From assembly GCA_025463105.1 (NCBI GenBank), contig JAOAPW010000496.1:1-5799 (forward strand): a stretch of DNA of 5,799 nucleotides. The letters run 5' to 3'. This stretch comes from Candidatus Acidiferrum typicum. Lineage in GTDB: Bacteria > Acidobacteriota > Terriglobia > Acidiferrales > UBA7541. Below, one piece after another: positions 5,760 through 5,799 of this stretch. The translations under genes were made by a program, and so were the position numbers. The number at the start of each line of letters is the position of its first letter. Positions within the stretch are counted from its first letter, which is position 1. The notes below the pieces were generated by a model that searched no databases, was not told the DNA's origin, and saw only the letters and a program-made list of their open reading frames with translations.

Positions 5760-5799
5760 GTCTTTTAAGTATTCACAACAGCGATCACCGAACACTCAA

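Overview
The window carries six protein-coding genes, all on the + strand, in GC-rich DNA. The gene order (cinA, thpR, plsY, gpsA), the GTG starts, the intergenic inverted repeats of the GGGCACGG and CACAGAG types, and the downstream Cache-HAMP-HD-GYP sensor suggest a soil-type bacterium of the Acidobacteriota. That assignment is inferred from gene order and repeat style, not from a phylogenetic marker.

Positions 1-2840 look like one tightly packed operon. The 3' part of cinA runs in from the left edge. After 4 bases comes thpR (GTG start). thpR and plsY share an ATGA overlap, and plsY and gpsA share a GTGA overlap. gpsA makes sn-glycerol-3-phosphate and plsY acylates it, so two consecutive steps of phospholipid synthesis sit side by side. 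They are co-transcribed with a pyridine-nucleotide salvage gene and an RNA-end-processing gene.

Positions 2841-3039 are non-coding. They hold an exact DnaA-box nonamer in an AT-rich stretch, followed by a nested inverted repeat. Next, 3040-4836 encodes a two-TM sensor with a periplasmic Cache-like domain, a HAMP linker and a catalytically intact HD-GYP domain, a predicted cyclic-di-GMP phosphodiesterase.

Positions 4837-4968 hold a clear sigma70-type promoter (TTGACA, 17 bp, TATTGT) that serves an exported cyclophilin-type peptidyl-prolyl isomerase (4969-5637). The promoter also settles that gene's start codon. The last 160 bases hold a 108-bp imperfect inverted repeat built from CACNGAG heptamers at roughly helical spacing.

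I found no tRNA, rRNA, CRISPR array, transposase or phage gene. The coding part is ordinary chromosomal core. The intergenic repeats and the DnaA-box region are the parts most worth a second look.
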